This document shows positions 1 to 7,838 of a stretch of 57,389 nucleotides of DNA, piece by piece. The translations under genes and the position numbers were made by a program. Every line of letters starts with the position of its first letter. The stretch's first letter is position 1. The stretch is from an uncultured Bacteroidales bacterium (GTDB lineage Bacteria > Bacteroidota > Bacteroidia > Bacteroidales > Bacteroidaceae). The DNA is taken from the NCBI GenBank assembly GCA_902760345.1, contig CACWFY010000020.1, positions 1 to 57,389 on the forward strand. Reading direction: 5' to 3'. The notes under the pieces were generated by a model that worked only from the letters and a program-made list of their open reading frames with translations, did not search any database and was not told where the DNA came from.

Positions 1-96
1 CTCTTGCCGTGCATTGTCAATAATGTCGGATACTCCCTTATAAAGGCTATCACTTACCTGCTCAATTGCTTTCGTTTCTACTATTTCGTTTGCCAT
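1..96 (-). CDS. PDDEXK nuclease family (DUF1016/YhcG) protein, 5' end only
   Basis: Only the first 32 codons are in the window; the gene runs off the left edge. The frame begins MANEIVETKAIEQ and continues with SLYKGVSDIIDNARQE, which resembles the opening helix of the DUF1016 N-terminal domain found in YhcG-type predicted nucleases, the same family as the complete gene at 12338-13504. It lies 75 bp downstream of the DUF1963 gene on the same strand, so co-transcription is likely. An AAGGAG lies about 19 nt before the ATG, rather far for a standard ribosome site. The family call is inference from a short stretch; the reading frame itself is clear. Confidence 0.5.
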   Translation of the reverse strand, partial: MANEIVETKAIEQVSDSLYKGVSDIIDNARQE

Positions 97-171
97 ATCA
101 TTTATAACGATTATACTCCTTGTTCTATTGACTTAAGCTCAGATGCGTGACAGAGTACCTCTTCCCTAGTG

Positions 172-1791
172 TCACCCTTTAGCTTCTTGTAATTCAAAAT
201 ACACATTACTGAAGTTCTTATTTTGTAAGTCCAAACGTGGAATATAGCAATATAGGCGCGATGGTACTTCAAGGTTAAAGTCTAGTTGGAAAAGTAATAC
301 ATAATTATTATAATATTGTTGAATATCATCTACTTCAATTTCTTCATTCTCCCAGTTACCAATTACTGAATCTTCTAAATATTCTGCATGTCCTAACATT
401 GAACCTGCCCAGTTTTCTTTTTGAGGTTTAGGATACTCTCCAGAACAATATGCGTCTGCCATCCATTGATAACTGTCTTCTTCTACATTAATGTGAAGAA
501 GGTAAATATCTCTATAGTCTGGCAAAGTCTTTTCAGTTTTAAATACTATTCGCTGACCATTTTCATCAATATTTGAAGGACATAATTCATTTCTAGAACA
601 ATCAGAATAAATGATACGAAAATAGCCGTCATTGCCTTTTTGATACCACCAATCATTGATATGTCCAGCTGATAGTTCTTCGCTTTCCAAACCGTCATAA
701 TCATAGAAGAAATACAGCATACCAGATGATGGTAAAATATGTTCAGTATCATAGGTAGCTATATCTTTCAAATTAAGTTGGAAAACAAATGTCATCGGCC
801 TGTCACCATCTATTGTTGGGTATTTGAAATCTGCTGGTACATCGGGTTCTCCAAATAGCTTACTATCACCTGTAATATAGTCACCCTCGTCAGTATAATA
901 CCATGAAACAGACGAGCGTTCAAGCTTTTGGAACAATGGATTGATGTTGTTGATAGTGTATTTCTGGTAATCTTCTTTATTTTTCAGAAAATTCAATGCA
1001 ACAATCTGATGTATCATATCGCTATGTTCTTTATTATCATCATAAAAAACATAATAACTACGCCAATAAGTACATAGTTTTACATAGGTCTTGAAAAAAT
1101 CTACCCGTTGGATGTCTTTCCAATCAACATGATCTGTCACGAGACAATGATTATTGTCATCCCATGTATCAAAGCGGTCATCATCCATTAGAATAACTTC
1201 TCCATCATCATCTACATTATAAGGCATTACAAAAGAAAAACCCTCATCACTTAATTTCGAGAATAACGGTCCATCATACCAAATAGTTCTCCATAATTTC
1301 CAATGAAAAAAGAATAATACAGCCTTCCAAATAAGAAAAACAGCGCATATAATAATGAACGTACTATAGTCTGTTATTTCTTTTTTATCTATTACTATTT
1401 CAATAGAGAAAAACAGGAAATAGAAAATGATTATTCCAACAGGAAGTCCCATATCTTTCGGATTAAAGAATGCACGGCTTATATAACTCCAGAATGATAA
1501 AGGATATGAACGGAAAACGACCCAACTTTTATTGTCTTTTGGTAAGGGTAATTGTTTATATGCCTTATTACCTACCCAACCTCTATAAAAGGCAAAGAAT
1601 CCAAATAGAGATATTAAAAAAAGGAATAAATAAAACGGTACGCTTTGCTGTTTAAAAAGAGCGATAGTAATGCCTATGATGCCACATAGCATTAGAATTA
1701 CTCCTACGATTATACATAAAATGTAACAGTATCGTTTAGTGATTCTAATTACTATATCTAAAGATGATAATAGGAGTTCTTTCATTCTCAT
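172..1791 (-). CDS. DUF1963 (YwqG-like) protein with N-terminal membrane segments
   Basis: A 539-residue protein. The first ~180 residues contain about four hydrophobic segments (two in the opening 60 residues, then GIIIFYFLFFSIEIV and FIIICAVFLIWKAVLFF), so this half is in the membrane. The C-terminal ~240 residues, from about FGEPDVPADFKYPT through FVFQLNLKDIA and GMLYFFYDYD, have the look of DUF1963/YwqG, a beta-rich domain of unknown biochemical role common near immunity and toxin genes. The open frame extends 23 codons further upstream to 1860, but a consensus promoter (TAAATTTG with TTTG 20 bp before it) lies inside that extension, so I start at the ATG at 1791; 1785 is a second option. 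A+T content is higher than in the block to its right, consistent with accessory DNA. Function unknown. Confidence 0.7.
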   Translation of the reverse strand: MRMKELLLSSLDIVIRITKRYCYILCIIVGVILMLCGIIGITIALFKQQSVPFYLFLFLISLFGFFAFYRGWVGNKAYKQLPLPKDNKSWVVFRSYPLSFWSYISRAFFNPKDMGLPVGIIIFYFLFFSIEIVIDKKEITDYSTFIIICAVFLIWKAVLFFFHWKLWRTIWYDGPLFSKLSDEGFSFVMPYNVDDDGEVILMDDDRFDTWDDNNHCLVTDHVDWKDIQRVDFFKTYVKLCTYWRSYYVFYDDNKEHSDMIHQIVALNFLKNKEDYQKYTINNINPLFQKLERSSVSWYYTDEGDYITGDSKLFGEPDVPADFKYPTIDGDRPMTFVFQLNLKDIATYDTEHILPSSGMLYFFYDYDGLESEELSAGHINDWWYQKGNDGYFRIIYSDCSRNELCPSNIDENGQRIVFKTEKTLPDYRDIYLLHINVEEDSYQWMADAYCSGEYPKPQKENWAGSMLGHAEYLEDSVIGNWENEEIEVDDIQQYYNNYVLLFQLDFNLEVPSRLYCYIPRLDLQNKNFSNVYFELQEAKG

Positions 1792-1817
1792 TTCTGCTTC
1801 AATTGGAGTTTCGTGTG

Positions 1818-1849
1818 CAAATTTAGTATTATATTTTTGAAGTAACAAA
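1818..1849 (-). promoter_or_regulatory. Bacteroidota-type promoter of the DUF1963 gene
   Basis: On the minus strand TTTG (1846-1849), a 20-bp spacer and TAAATTTG (1818-1825) match the -33/-7 consensus. It lies within the longest open frame of the downstream gene and so rules out the ATG at 1860 as the start. Confidence 0.6.
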
Positions 1850-1860
1850 CAATTTGGCAT

Positions 1861-2308
1861 TTATGTGCAAAAATCGTTCAGATGCAGCACTAGGGGATAC
1901 TGAACATCAGCCCAAGAACGTTACAGACGCTCCACCAAAATGGAACGTTGGCATACTCTCAAATCGAATTGTGACGAGGGATGACCCCTGTCACACCACT
2001 ATTTTTTTGCGTAACTTTGGCTTCGCCGAACTTACTTTCGCTCGACAATAAAAACAAAAAAATGTTTTTTGAAGACCATCGAACTCTATCATATATCAAC
2101 GCCAAATGACAAAATCGGAAAATTGCCTTTGTTTGCCACGTCAAGATTTGTTAAGCAGTTGTTTTCATTTTAGAGTTTCTGAAATTTTTGTTCCTAGAAT
2201 GTCACAATGTCACATGTCACATTAAGGGCCATTTTGACAAACTCAAATTCAGAACTTTCTTTACAATCTTCATTTTTCACTGAAGCCCACTTTTTCTTGG
2301 CGGAACTC
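1861..2308. other. Intergenic region without a supported gene
   Basis: About 450 bp with only short frames of no recognisable character. It holds several GTCACA words (near 1990 and a cluster AATGTCACAATGTCACATG at about 2198-2218) that recur in the 9.7-10.2 kb gap, and a TAACTTTG -7-like box at 2012-2019 with no gene behind it. Confidence 0.4.
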
Positions 2309-2340
2309 TTGACAGTGGGTACCCTTTTTTTGTATCTTTG
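2309..2340 (+). promoter_or_regulatory. Orphan promoter-like sequence facing right
   Basis: TATCTTTG at 2333-2340 with TTG at 2309-2311, 21 bp upstream, matches the Bacteroidota promoter. It points into the 3' end of the ABC transporter gene on the other strand; no rightward gene is recognisable. It could be a leftover of a deleted gene or drive antisense RNA. Confidence 0.4.
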
Positions 2341-2412
2341 CAGTGTGAAAGTTATGGCGGCACAGGGTATGAAAATGATCAGAATCATGGAGCAGGAATG
2401 GGAGAAAGCGAT

Positions 2413-2434
2413 GTGGGCGCAAATTTGCGCTCAC
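2413..2434 (-). terminator. 22-bp dyad just after the ABC exporter stop codon
   Basis: Eleven bases pair with the next eleven with one G-T pair; the centre GCGCAAATTTGCGC is perfectly self-complementary. It starts 3 bp after the stop at 2438. There is no T run on the minus-strand side, so intrinsic termination is uncertain; it may protect the 3' end of the mRNA. Confidence 0.35.
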
Positions 2435-2437
2435 ATC

Positions 2438-4267
2438 CTACAGCTGCTGCATGTCGTAGAGCCGTTTGTAGTAGCCGCCGCGGGTGATGAGTTCGTCGTG
2501 CTGGCCGTGCTCCACAATCTGGCCGTCGTGGAGTACGTAGATTTCGTCGGCATGCTTGATGGTGGAGAGGCGGTGGGCAATGGCTATGGTGGTGCGCGTC
2601 TTCATCAGGTGCTCCAGGGCCTCCTGGACCAGTCGCTCGGACTCGGTGTCGAGGGCAGAGGTGGCCTCGTCGAGGATGAGGATGGGCGGATTTTTCAGGA
2701 TGGCGCGTGCTATGGAGAGGCGCTGGCGCTGTCCGCCGCTGAGCCGTCCGCCGCGGTCGCCTATCATGGTGTCGTAGCCGTGCTCGGACTGCATGATGAA
2801 GTCGTGGGCGTTGGCAATCTTGGCAGCCTCGACGACTTGCTCCATGGTGGCGTGTTCGACACCGAAGGTGATGTTGTTGTAGAAGGTGTCGTTGAAGAGG
2901 ATGGCCTCCTGGTTGACGTTGCCGATGAGTTGGCGCAGTTGGGCTATGCGCACGGACTTGATGTCGCAGCCGTCGATGAGCACCTGTCCCTCGTTGACGT
3001 CGTGGTAGCGTGGAATGAGGTCAACCAGCGTGGACTTTCCGGAGCCGGACTGTCCGACGATGGCTATGGTATTGCCCTTGGGGATGACGAGGTTGATGTG
3101 GCGCAGCACCCACTGTTCGCCGTAGCGGAAGGAGACGTCGCGGAAGGCTATCTCGTGGCTGAAGGTGTCGATGGCATGGGGGCAGAGGGGGTTCTTGATG
3201 GGGTTCTGGGCCAGCAGTATCTTGTCGACGCGCTCCATGGAGGCCAGTCCCTTGGGGATGTTGTAGCCCGCCTTGGAGAAGTCTTTCAGGGGGTTGATGA
3301 TGGAGTAGAGCATGACCATGTAGTAGATGAAGACGGGGCCGGAGAGTGCGTGGTAGTTGAGCACGAGGACGCCGCCGAACCAGAGTACGACGACAATCAT
3401 GACGGTGCCCAGGAATTCGGACATGGGGTGGGCCGATGCCTGTCGGATGTTGACGCGCATGATGTCGTTGCGGTAGGCGGAGTTGATTTTGTCGAAGCGG
3501 CGGTTCATCTTCTCTTCGGCACAGAAGGCCTTGATGATGCGCAGTCCGCCGAGTGTCTCCTCCACCTGGCTCATGGTGTCGCTCCAGAGGGCCTGAGCCT
3601 GGATGCTCTGAGCCTTGAGTTTGCGGCCAATAAAGCCCATGAACCAGCCCATGATGGGTACGATGATGAGGGTGAAGAGGGTGAGTTGCCAGGAGATGAG
3701 CACGAGGGCAGCGAAGTAGCAGATGATGAGTATGGGGTTTTTGAAGAGCATCTCCAGCGAGGCCATGATGCTGTTCTCTATCTCCTGCACGTCGCCGCTC
3801 ATGCGGGCTATGATGTCGCCCTTGCGCTCTTCGCTGAAGAAACTGAGCGGCAGGGATGTGATTTTGCGGTAGAGTTGGTTGCGGATGTCGCGCACCACGC
3901 CGGTGCGTATGGGTATGATGGTGGCTGCCGAGAGGAAGTAGGCGCCCGTCTTGAGGGCGGTGGTCACGGCCAGGAAGATGCCTATGAGGAGCAGTGTGGT
4001 GGTCTTGCCGTAGTCGCCGATGAGTTGGTTGACGTAGTAGTTGAGGTTGTTGGTCAGTACGTGCTGCACGTCGGCCCAGTCCCATGCCATGAGGTGAGTG
4101 GCCGTCTCAGCGTCGGTGGTCTGGAAGATGATTTGCAGGATGGGTATGAGGGCTGCGAAGGAAAAGATGTTGAGCAGGGCCGACAACAGGTTGAAGACGA
4201 TGGACAGCACGACGTAGCGCTTGTAGGGCAGGACGAAGCGTCGGAGTACTTGCAGGAAATCTCTCAT
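2438..4267 (-). CDS. ABC exporter, fused permease and ATPase (MsbA-like)
   Basis: A 609-residue half-transporter, near the usual ~580 of MsbA-type lipid exporters; two copies would form the working pump in the inner membrane. Residues 1 to ~330 carry the six-helix transmembrane domain (first helices in YVVLSIVFNLLSALLNIF and LLIGIFLAVTTALKTG). The ATPase domain follows: Walker A GQSGSGKST near residue 403, the signature LSGGQRQRLSIARAIL near 503 and Walker B ILILDEATSALD near 522, with the switch histidine in IAIAHRLST. The gene lies 48 bp downstream of the sulfatase-fold membrane enzyme, which suggests an envelope-lipid job, but the substrate cannot be read from sequence. MsbA in the strict sense is one possibility; other lipid or peptide exporters look alike. 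Confidence 0.9.
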   Translation of the reverse strand: MRDFLQVLRRFVLPYKRYVVLSIVFNLLSALLNIFSFAALIPILQIIFQTTDAETATHLMAWDWADVQHVLTNNLNYYVNQLIGDYGKTTTLLLIGIFLAVTTALKTGAYFLSAATIIPIRTGVVRDIRNQLYRKITSLPLSFFSEERKGDIIARMSGDVQEIENSIMASLEMLFKNPILIICYFAALVLISWQLTLFTLIIVPIMGWFMGFIGRKLKAQSIQAQALWSDTMSQVEETLGGLRIIKAFCAEEKMNRRFDKINSAYRNDIMRVNIRQASAHPMSEFLGTVMIVVVLWFGGVLVLNYHALSGPVFIYYMVMLYSIINPLKDFSKAGYNIPKGLASMERVDKILLAQNPIKNPLCPHAIDTFSHEIAFRDVSFRYGEQWVLRHINLVIPKGNTIAIVGQSGSGKSTLVDLIPRYHDVNEGQVLIDGCDIKSVRIAQLRQLIGNVNQEAILFNDTFYNNITFGVEHATMEQVVEAAKIANAHDFIMQSEHGYDTMIGDRGGRLSGGQRQRLSIARAILKNPPILILDEATSALDTESERLVQEALEHLMKTRTTIAIAHRLSTIKHADEIYVLHDGQIVEHGQHDELITRGGYYKRLYDMQQL

Positions 4268-4315
4268 AGCAGTGGACAGTCTTTTTTGTGTTCTTTCTTC
4301 TTGATATGTTTAGCG

Positions 4316-6265
4316 TCAGGGCACCAGCCGGTTCTGGGTCATGCGCTCCATGTACTGCTGGATGATGGCCTTCAGTTCGCGCTCCATCTGGGGCTGTTGT
4401 GGAAGACGCCCCACGAGGTTGTGGCGCATGAGCGAGTCGCTGAGGGCATAGAGGCCCGTGGCGTGCTGGCCGTCGAACTGCAGCACGTGGCCGTGCTTGA
4501 CGTACTGGTAGATGCCGTTGAGGTAGTTGACGGCCCAGGTGTCGTCGGCAGGCGTCGTCAGCAGGTCCAGGCCAAAGGAGAGGTAGGGCTTGTCGTAGCC
4601 CAGGTGCTCCAGGATGGTGGGCATGATGTCGGTCTGCTGGGCAATGGCGTCGACCATGCCGGAGCCCATCTCGCCGCTGGGGTCGTAGAAGATGACGGGC
4701 GAGGCAAAGCCCCCGATGTCGGTGCGGTAGTGCTGGTAGCGCGGCATGTTGGTGTGGTCGCTGGTGATGACGAAGATGGTGTTCTGATACCAGGGCTGCT
4801 TGCGGGCACTCTCGAAGAAGTGCTGCAGGGCCATGTCGGTATAGCGTATGACCTTGTAGATAGGCATGTCGGGGTCTTTCTCCGGGAAGGCGTGCTGCCA
4901 GGCCGTGGGCACGCGGAAGGGGTGGTGGCTGGAGAGCGTGAAGAGCGCCGTGAGGAAGGGCTCCTGCATGTCGGTCATCTTCTGGCACATGTACTGCATG
5001 AAGGGCTCGTCGCTGATGCCCCACCAGCCGTCGTACTCCTCGTCGCCACGGGTGCGCGGGTCGGCACAGAAGTCCTCGCGGCCGTAGTAGGCCTTGAACT
5101 TGGTGGCACGGGCAAAGGCCATGAAGCCCATGGAGCCCCGCTCGGCACCGTGGAAGAAGGCCGTTTGGTAGCCCTTCTGGTTGAGACAGTCGGCCAGTCC
5201 GGAGACGGTGTTGACGCTGTAGGGCGACAGGAAGAAAGGCTCCACGAACATGGGTATGGACGAGAGGATGGAGGGCATGCCGTCGATGGACTTGCGTCCG
5301 TTGCAGTAGGAGTAGCGGTAGGTGAGTGCGCCGTGGGCCAGCAGCGAGTCGGTGAAGGGCGTCTGCGACGGGTAGCCGGCGTCGCGGTTGTAGTAGCCTA
5401 TGTACTCGCGTCCGAAACTCTCAATGATGATGACCACCACATTCTTCTTGCGGAACGGATGGCGGCGCTGGGGCTGGCGTATGGGGTTGAAGATGCGCTC
5501 CAGTTCAGCAGCGTCGTAGTAGGGCGTCACCTCGAAGTTGTTCATGCCGAGGGTGCGAATGAGTGCAAAGGGCGTGTTGAGCACCAGGCCGGTCTCGGTG
5601 GGACGGTCGCAGTAGTTGTTGGCATTGGAGACGGTGATGGGGCGTATGTCGCGCGTCCAGCCGCCGCGCATGCCCGCCACGCTGAAGGGTGCGTAGGCCA
5701 GCAGCGAGAGGAAGAGCGCCACGGCGTAGCGCCCCTTGCCGACGACTTCGGGCTGGACGGCCGGCTTCAGGTAGAGGCGCCAGAGCGCCCAGCTGACGGC
5801 CGCCGTGAGGAGGAAGAAATACCAGTGGCTGACGAGTTCGGTGAGGAAGATGCCGCCCAGGTTGTGCTCGTTCTGGAACTCCTGGAAGATGGTGGTGGTG
5901 GTGCGCCGCATGGCGTAGCGGAAGTAGACCGTGTCGGCCAGGTTGACGATGAGCGTCAGGGTGTTGATGGCGACGAAAGTCCAGCGGCACACCTCGTGGT
6001 AGCGTGGCGTCTCCTTCTGGGGCACGGGCAGCAGCACCATGACCACCCAGATGGCGTTGGTGTAGAGAATGGCGGAGGTGTCGAACATGACGCCGCCGCG
6101 CAGCATTTCCAACAGGTGGGGCCACGTGAGGTTGTCGGCATAGAGGTTCCAGTTTTCGGCCAGGAACGCCATGCGCGCCAGGAAGTAGACCACGTAGACC
6201 CATAGTAAATTGAGCAGCACACTGAAGAGTGGCGAGAGGTAGGTCAATGCCTTTTTTCGATTCAT
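4316..6265 (-). CDS. LtaS/sulfatase-fold membrane phosphotransferase or sulfatase
   Basis: A 649-residue protein with about five N-terminal transmembrane helices (residues ~5-190) followed by a large extracytoplasmic alkaline-phosphatase-superfamily domain. Diagnostic pieces are NVVVIIIESFGREYIG (first metal-binding Glu), YCNGRKSIDGMPSILSS (nucleophile region, Ser at about 325 where LtaS has Thr), and FVITSDHTN plus the metal histidines near VNYLNGIYQYVKHG. Such enzymes move glycerol phosphate or phosphoethanolamine onto envelope glycolipids, or cleave sulfate; Bacteroidota members are mostly uncharacterised. I start at the ATG at 6265: the frame opens 43 codons earlier, but those overlap the end of the metallopeptidase gene, and a TAATTTTG box sits directly before 6265. 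The leader would then be only a few bases. Confidence 0.85.
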   Translation of the reverse strand: MNRKKALTYLSPLFSVLLNLLWVYVVYFLARMAFLAENWNLYADNLTWPHLLEMLRGGVMFDTSAILYTNAIWVVMVLLPVPQKETPRYHEVCRWTFVAINTLTLIVNLADTVYFRYAMRRTTTTIFQEFQNEHNLGGIFLTELVSHWYFFLLTAAVSWALWRLYLKPAVQPEVVGKGRYAVALFLSLLAYAPFSVAGMRGGWTRDIRPITVSNANNYCDRPTETGLVLNTPFALIRTLGMNNFEVTPYYDAAELERIFNPIRQPQRRHPFRKKNVVVIIIESFGREYIGYYNRDAGYPSQTPFTDSLLAHGALTYRYSYCNGRKSIDGMPSILSSIPMFVEPFFLSPYSVNTVSGLADCLNQKGYQTAFFHGAERGSMGFMAFARATKFKAYYGREDFCADPRTRGDEEYDGWWGISDEPFMQYMCQKMTDMQEPFLTALFTLSSHHPFRVPTAWQHAFPEKDPDMPIYKVIRYTDMALQHFFESARKQPWYQNTIFVITSDHTNMPRYQHYRTDIGGFASPVIFYDPSGEMGSGMVDAIAQQTDIMPTILEHLGYDKPYLSFGLDLLTTPADDTWAVNYLNGIYQYVKHGHVLQFDGQHATGLYALSDSLMRHNLVGRLPQQPQMERELKAIIQQYMERMTQNRLVP

Positions 6266-6270
6266 GGCTG

Positions 6271-6278
6271 CAAAATTA
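6271..6278 (-). promoter_or_regulatory. -7 box before the sulfatase-fold gene
   Basis: TAATTTTG on the minus strand, five bases upstream of the chosen ATG. A transcript from it would be nearly leaderless; if so the gene is expressed separately from the metallopeptidase upstream. Confidence 0.4.
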
Positions 6279-6335
6279 CTAATTAATTTTGAATTTTCAT
6301 GCGTCGGGGCCAGCGTTTTTAGCTTTTTAACGGGA

Positions 6336-7229
6336 TCAGAGTTCGTCGTCGGAACATTCGAAGGTGTTGCCCTGCGAGACGTCGCCCGTCTCAAGCCCTT
6401 TCTTGAACCACTTCATGCGCTGGCGGGACGTGCCATGGTTGAAGGACTCCGGGACGGCGTAGCCGCGAGCCTTCTTCTGCAGGTAGTCGTCGCCAATGAC
6501 CTGTGCGCAGTTGATGGCCTCTTCGATGTCGCCCTCCTCCAGGGAGTCGAACATCTTGTTGTCGTGGTGAGCCCACACGCCGGCATAGAAGTCGGCCAGC
6601 AGCTCCAGGCGCACCGACATCTTGTTGGCATCGGTCTGGTTCATGCGCGTCATCTTCTCGTGGCAGTCCTGCAGGATGCCGGTGAGATACTCCACGTGGT
6701 GGCCCACCTCGTGAGCGATGACGTAGGCATAGGCAAAGTCGCCGTCGGCCCCCAGCTGCTGTTTCATCTGAGTAAAGAACGACAGGTCGATGTAGAGTTT
6801 CTGGTCACCAGAGCAATAGAAGGGTCCCATCTGTGCCGAGCCCTGTCCGCAGGCCGTCTGCGTGCCGTCGGTGTAGAGCACCATGGTGGGCACCTCGTAC
6901 TCCATGTCGTTGTCTTCGAAAATCTCCTTCCACACATCCTCCGTGCCGGCCAGTATCTGCGTGGCAAAGCGCGCCAGTTCCTGTTCCTCCTCGGTGAACT
7001 CGCGCTGCTCGGCGCTGACCTCGGTATTGGTGCCCGTCAGCGAGCCCAGTCCGCCATTCTCCTGGAAGGCCTGTACGCCCGCCGCCAGCGGGTCGCCGCC
7101 CGTGAAGTAGGCAATGGCCATGGCAATGATGACACCCACGATGCCGGCACCCATGCCAGCCTTCTTGCCGCCACTCATGCCGCGGCGGTCTTCCACGTTG
7201 GAACTTTCTCGTCTTCCGTTTAGATTCAT
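6336..7229 (-). CDS. Neutral zinc metallopeptidase, YpfJ family
   Basis: A 297-residue protein of the size expected for YpfJ/KPN_02809-type zinc peptidases. It has a short charged N-terminus, one membrane helix (about residues 26-42, GMGAGIVGVIIAMAIAYF), and the zinc-binding motif HEVGH at 173-177; LLADFYAGVWAHH further on supplies the family's second motif and third-ligand region. The conserved CGQGSAQMGPFYC stretch around 127-139 also fits. The catalytic domain would face the periplasm, anchored by the helix. Substrate unknown in the family. It starts 4 bp after the phosphopantetheinyl transferase stop, so the two are translated from one message. N-terminal motif NLNGRRESSNVEDRRG is typical of the family. 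Confidence 0.9.
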   Translation of the reverse strand: MNLNGRRESSNVEDRRGMSGGKKAGMGAGIVGVIIAMAIAYFTGGDPLAAGVQAFQENGGLGSLTGTNTEVSAEQREFTEEEQELARFATQILAGTEDVWKEIFEDNDMEYEVPTMVLYTDGTQTACGQGSAQMGPFYCSGDQKLYIDLSFFTQMKQQLGADGDFAYAYVIAHEVGHHVEYLTGILQDCHEKMTRMNQTDANKMSVRLELLADFYAGVWAHHDNKMFDSLEEGDIEEAINCAQVIGDDYLQKKARGYAVPESFNHGTSRQRMKWFKKGLETGDVSQGNTFECSDDEL

Positions 7230-7233
7230 AGTG

Positions 7234-7800
7234 CTATTGTTTTAAGTTTGCTATTGAGTATACGTAGTGTTTCGCCTCGCAGACAGTGGTCTGGATCTCG
7301 AAGGGGCAACCTTCGAGGGCGTGCTTCAGGTTGTTGGTGATGCCGCGCCCGCTGAGCTTGACGACAGCCTCCTTGCGCGTCCACAGCCGGGTAAACTCCA
7401 GGGCGGGGTTCTCGGCATGGAGTATCTGTTCCATCTCCTTGTCGCTCATCACATAGCGTGCCAGCGACTCGCTGTAGCGGTGGATGCTCTCAATGTCGAC
7501 ACCTACGGGTTGGTCGCTGACCACACAGATGGCGGCCTCCCGACAGTGACTCATATTAAAGTGGATGTCGGGGTGTCCGCTGATGACGGGTTTGCCGTGT
7601 TCGCCATACTCGAAGACGGGCTTCTCCGTGATGCCATACTCCTTGCGCAGCGCCTCGCACAGCAGCAGATAGGCGGCAGCACACGTCTTGCGCCCCAGCT
7701 CGTGGCGGAACTTCAGACACTGTTCCCTGCGCTGTTCCGACAACTGGGGCAAGGCTGCCTGCCAGTCGAAGTGTGCTATGTCGTCATTCAAATATATCAT
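7234..7800 (-). CDS. 4'-phosphopantetheinyl transferase (Sfp/AcpT type)
   Basis: A 188-residue enzyme that would move the 4'-phosphopantetheine arm of CoA to a serine of acyl or peptidyl carrier proteins. The superfamily motifs are present: PDIHFNMSHC (78-86), GVDIE with the magnesium-binding Asp and Glu (100-104), and WTRKEAVVKLSG (140-151). The length fits a small single-domain Sfp-like enzyme. There is no carrier protein or synthase nearby, so the partner may be the general fatty-acid ACP or an aryl-polyene cluster elsewhere (inference). It follows the helicase gene by 27 bp, a gap made of heptamer repeats, and precedes the metallopeptidase by 4 bp. Confidence 0.9.
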   Translation of the reverse strand: MIYLNDDIAHFDWQAALPQLSEQRREQCLKFRHELGRKTCAAAYLLLCEALRKEYGITEKPVFEYGEHGKPVISGHPDIHFNMSHCREAAICVVSDQPVGVDIESIHRYSESLARYVMSDKEMEQILHAENPALEFTRLWTRKEAVVKLSGRGITNNLKHALEGCPFEIQTTVCEAKHYVYSIANLKQ

Positions 7801-7803
7801 TAT

Positions 7804-7838
7804 GAATTAAGCATTAAGCATTATGAATTAAGCATTAT
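7804..7838. repeat. Heptamer array, 5 units (GAATTAA/GCATTAA words)
   Basis: Five tandem 7-bp units: GAATTAA, GCATTAA, GCATTAT, GAATTAA, GCATTAT. The array fills the gap between the phosphopantetheinyl transferase and the helicase and supplies the last codons and stop of the helicase (stop at 7828-7830). Confidence 0.85.

Noticed and set aside
2207-6205. Very long rightward open frame opposite the ABC exporter and sulfatase-fold genes
   Set aside because: Its product is low-complexity (Val, Asp, Gly, His-rich) without domains, while the opposite strand encodes two proteins with complete catalytic motifs. High G+C at third positions keeps the antisense frame open.
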